Shown here piece by piece: positions 59,603-64,000 of a stretch of DNA of 64,000 nt. Below the pieces are notes generated by a model. That model made no database searches and was not told where the DNA came from. It was given only the letters and a program-made list of their open reading frames with translations. Source of the DNA: Arabidopsis thaliana (lineage: Eukaryota > Streptophyta > Magnoliopsida > Brassicales > Brassicaceae); the NCBI RefSeq assembly GCF_000001735.4, contig NC_003075.7, positions 15,873,001 through 15,937,000 of the forward strand. The letters run 5' to 3'. A program made the position numbers and the translations under genes. Within the stretch, counting starts at the first letter, position 1. Each line of letters starts with the position of its first letter.

Positions 59603-61618
59603 TCAAGCCCAAATTGCAAGAGCAGACATCATCCCAGCTCCAAGAAACAAAAAGCAATAAGAAACAACTTGAACTCTGAAATCAACACTCATCTTCTTGC
59701 TCAAGAAATCCGCAGCGATCAAATCCACAAGCGCCATGTACACAAGTATCCCCGCAGAGAGAGAATCGAGCACTCCTTCAGCCACCAATGCTGCAACGCT
59801 ATAAGAGTTGTAAGATGAGGCAATGGCCGTTCCCACCGCTACACCGATCGGAGTAGTGATGGCGAAGAAGAAAGCCATCATGGCAGATCCACGCGGGGTT
59901 AGTCTGGCCTCTGCGACGCAGCCACCGAGGGCAAAACCTTCGAAGAATTGGTGGAAGGAAAGAGCGAGAAGGAGAGGACGTATGGTGCATGGGCTATGTG
60001 ATACTCCAAGCGATATTCCTATGATTATTGAATGTGACACTATTCCCATTTCAAGTATCTGAATACAAAAATATAAGGGTATCATCAATTGATTTTGTGC
60101 ATCGACACTATACAAGGAAATTATATAAACGGATTGGTTTGACTAAGTCACATAACGTCAAAATATATTAACACACACACACACACCAAAAAAAAAAAAT
60201 GTTTCCACAATGCGTTTAAGTCGTCATTTGTATCTTTGGAAGAAAACTTAAATAATAGTATGATATTTTAGAATTATCTTATTTTTTCGTTTTCATATTA
60301 ATAATGTTTTGGTAGAATGAACATGAAGTAGTACTATATATAATAGTTACGAAGATAACATTAAATAATTACTTAAACAAGCAATAAAATAAATTTTATT
60401 ATTTTTTTCAATAACAAAATCTATATAGTGATTAGCAACTAACTAAACTTGGCATTGTAAAACTTTATAGTTGATTACTATAACAACTCTAAAACAGCTT
60501 ATGCAAGTCATGTACAGTTATTAGAATTCATCCAATTGACTTGGCTACATTGTATATGAATGAAGTCAACTGCATTTGAAATAAATAAATCTTATTAGCA
60601 TTAAAGAACTCAAAACTTAAAAGTCAGAGCTTACGAAAAACAAAGTCAAAGTCAAAAAACATATGAAGAAAAGAAAAAGGTCGTTTACCTGAGAAACAAC
60701 AACGTGCCTCACACCACTGTCCAAGCCTACGTCCCCGTGGCCGTGGCTGTGGCCGTGTCCATGACCGGAAACACCACTTCTCTTAGAGAGAGCCTCAAAA
60801 CCTTCGGCACCCATGGAGAGGCTATGACGGTGATGCTCCGCGTGAGCCCGCATCCCCACGATATGCAACGCCCCTCCATCTTCTTGATCTCTCAGAAAAC
60901 CCGATTCAAGACCTGGGTCAGACATAACCGAAACTTGCGTACCAAGCGACTCGACGGACTGGTTCATCATCTTCTCCTGTTTCCTCTCGTAGTATCCCGT
61001 GATCATGAAATCCGCGAGCAGAGTAAGAAGCGCCGCGACCATGGCGAAGAATTCTGGAAAAGGGAACATTTTCCATGGAAACTCCGGCAGACATGGGTCG
61101 GACAAAGCTTTGGATCCGCCCGAGAGCATGTGAACGAACCCTGTTGCGAGGATAACTCCTGCTGCGAACGCTTTGGCTCCCCTCATTAAGCCACCGTTTA
61201 ACGGAAGTAGGGTTCCAACTAGAGGAATCGAGACTCCGGCAGCTCCGGAGATAAGGATCGACGCCATAGCTGCGAACTTGAGGGTAAGAGCAGCTGCGTC
61301 ATCTCGGCACGGGTCTGAGTCGCCCGAGTCACAGCTAGTTGTGAACGACTCTGTTTTGTTACATGCAAAAATAAATTGAGTTAACTTTGCTAAGAAAATC
61401 TCAAAATTTGCATTTAAGTGTGTTTAAGAGCGAAATGAAGTAATTGCTTTGAGATTTGAAGTGACAATACCTGTCAAACCAGATGATAATGGTCGAAGAA
61501 ACTGCCAAAAATCCTGAAAACATTATGAGGCAAAATTATGTGAGGAAACAGGATTGAAGAAGCAAAATAACATTAAATAGATGAAGTGGAAGAAGTTTCA
61601 GACCTGTAAGAGAGACAT
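59603..61618 (-). CDS. ZIP9: ZIP-family zinc transporter ZIP9, with proposed N-terminal extension
   Basis: The proposed model has four exons: 61618-61604, 61513-61471, 61350-60689, 60058-59603; 1176 nt, 391 aa. Starting at the internal ATG at 61267 gives 344 aa, the length I recall for the deposited protein (AT4G33020). ZIP proteins import Zn2+ or Fe2+ into the cytoplasm through eight helices. The short form begins inside the first helix; the extension supplies [21 protein letters not shown], the conserved Cys-rich lead to helix I in plant ZIPs. The ATG at 61618 follows an in-frame TAA directly. A His-rich loop ([12 protein letters not shown]) lies between helices III and IV. Helix IV has [12 protein letters not shown] and helix [12 protein letters not shown], the metal-path histidines. 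The first donor (CAG|GTCTGA) is weak. Induction under zinc deficiency is known for this gene; no ZDRE was confirmed here. Confidence 0.85.
60171..60186. repeat. ZIP9: CA microsatellite in ZIP9 intron
   Basis: Eight AC units on the plus strand inside the 630-bp last intron (60059-60688), which otherwise is A+T-rich and featureless. Confidence 0.85.
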
Positions 61619-62460
61619 TTACTAAATCCGATTAGGCGATTAAACTTGTAGAATTATATAAATTATTGCCAAGGAAACCAGCAAGCTAAGTATATATGGG
61701 TTATTAATATTATGGAGTTGTCTGTGTGTTTTATAAAGAAAGATTGGGAGAATGTCAATCAGTGCGAGGGTTTGTGTGTGCGTGCACGTACGTTAACAAG
61801 GTCACATGAGGTTCACGGGAATCAAATGACCATAGAATGTCGTCATTTTCATCTAGTACCCTCATTGACAAGAATATTAAAGTTTGGAAGATAATAACTA
61901 CGAGAAAACAAATATAGAATTAGAGATGAGATGTATGAGAATGTTTTGTTATAATTGAAGTCTTTGTTCGTATCTTGCATCAGAAGTATGACTCTTGTTT
62001 GGTCAACTTGCAGAAAAATGACTATTACAATGCGAAATACTAGTAATGTTTTGCGTCTTAATAAAATTTCATTCAAAAGATTATGTAAGTTAGGTTTGCA
62101 TTTTACAGTTGATTTTGTTTTTCTCCTATCTCATGATTCTCTGTTTTAATAATTAAAAGTTAAAATTTAGAAAATAGCCACAAACATATTCAAAAAGTAT
62201 ATATTTGGGCCAACCGGCCCAGTAAGGGAAGAATGTTCCTTAAGTTGCCTAAATGAGCGACTGAGAAACTGGCCCACAAAGGCCGGACCTGTATCATTCA
62301 CAACCGGAAAACTTTAAAACTAATAAACCAACGTTCTTAAAAAAGCGACACTTTGGGCCATAATTTGTTGGGAAGGGAATAAGTAAGAATATGCTTTGGG
62401 CATATCTGATGATTTATATCTGTCTCATCTCATCTCTCATCGTTCCGGGAGAAGAGAAGA
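61619..62460 (+). promoter_or_regulatory. ZIP9/SQD1 divergent region with clustered site II elements
   Basis: Between ZIP9 (minus) and SQD1 (plus). On the SQD1 side, four TGGGCC/GGCCCA elements occur within 154 bp: 62206-62211, 62216-62221, 62271-62276 and 62354-62359; the first two form GGGCCAACCGGCCC. Site II elements bind TCP factors and drive housekeeping and organelle-related genes. The SQD1 leader probably starts near the TC-rich stretch at ~62420-62460. The ZIP9 side is A+T-rich. Confidence 0.6.

Positions 62461-64000
<1,540 letters not shown>

Noticed and set aside
60704..61189. 161-codon plus-strand frame opposite ZIP9
   Set aside because: Antisense shadow created by the His-codon-rich loop of ZIP9.

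Overview
The window is plant nuclear DNA: about 65% A+T, intron-rich genes with GT-AG junctions, T-rich acceptors, short intergenic gaps and plant-specific families. The order of recognisable genes (GATA9, a PTH2-type peptidyl-tRNA hydrolase, NUP85, GatC, a glycine-rich membrane protein, a DUF866 protein, gamma-VPE, a PP2C, two MERIT40-like genes, ATH1, a CIA1/CIAO1-like WD40 gene, CBL10, GLDP1, ZIP9, SQD1) is the order I recall for Arabidopsis thaliana chromosome 4, about AT4G32890 to AT4G33030. The species and locus call is recognition from memory. Exon coordinates were read from the sequence by following reading frame and splice signals; for most genes the summed length agrees with the protein length I recall.

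Layout. 1-2597: upstream DNA without a supported gene. 2598-3615 (+): GATA9. 5944-7979 (-) and 8364-12210 (+): membrane-anchored PTH2 and NUP85, sharing a 384-bp divergent promoter. 12549-13628 (+): GatC. 13831-14750: two diverged direct repeats. 15153-23006 (-): 1432-aa secreted/multi-pass glycine-rich protein in 22 exons. 25878-27185 (+): DUF866 zinc protein. 27557-30161 (-): gamma-VPE. 31444-33010 (-): PP2C. 34096-34206: small Stowaway-like MITE. 35785-37141 and 37345-41300 (-): tandem MERIT40-like genes, the second carrying a Tudor-like domain and a coiled-coil tail. 41865-43873 (-): ATH1. 46480-46812: relic of a PEP carboxylase gene. 47230-49658 (+): CIA1-like WD40 gene with a frame-breaking deletion. 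49833-51043: Mutator-like element with 9-bp target duplications, followed by a second small hairpin element. 51821-53398 (+): CBL10. 53852-58150 (-): GLDP1. 59603-61618 (-): ZIP9. 63051-64000 (+): 5' part of SQD1.

The genes do not form one pathway. They cover nuclear pore and transcription (NUP85, GATA9, ATH1), organelle translation and recycling (GatC, PTH2), photorespiration (GLDP1), sulfolipid synthesis (SQD1), vacuolar proteolysis (gamma-VPE), zinc uptake (ZIP9), salt/Ca2+ signalling (CBL10), dephosphorylation (PP2C) and ubiquitin-dependent DNA repair (MERIT40-like). The most unusual structures are the MERIT40-Tudor gene with an apparent one-base homopolymer frameshift, the broken CIA1 paralogue beside a decayed PEPC fragment and two mobile elements, a likely missing N-terminus in the short ZIP9 model, and palindromic AAAACG-type elements upstream of several housekeeping genes.
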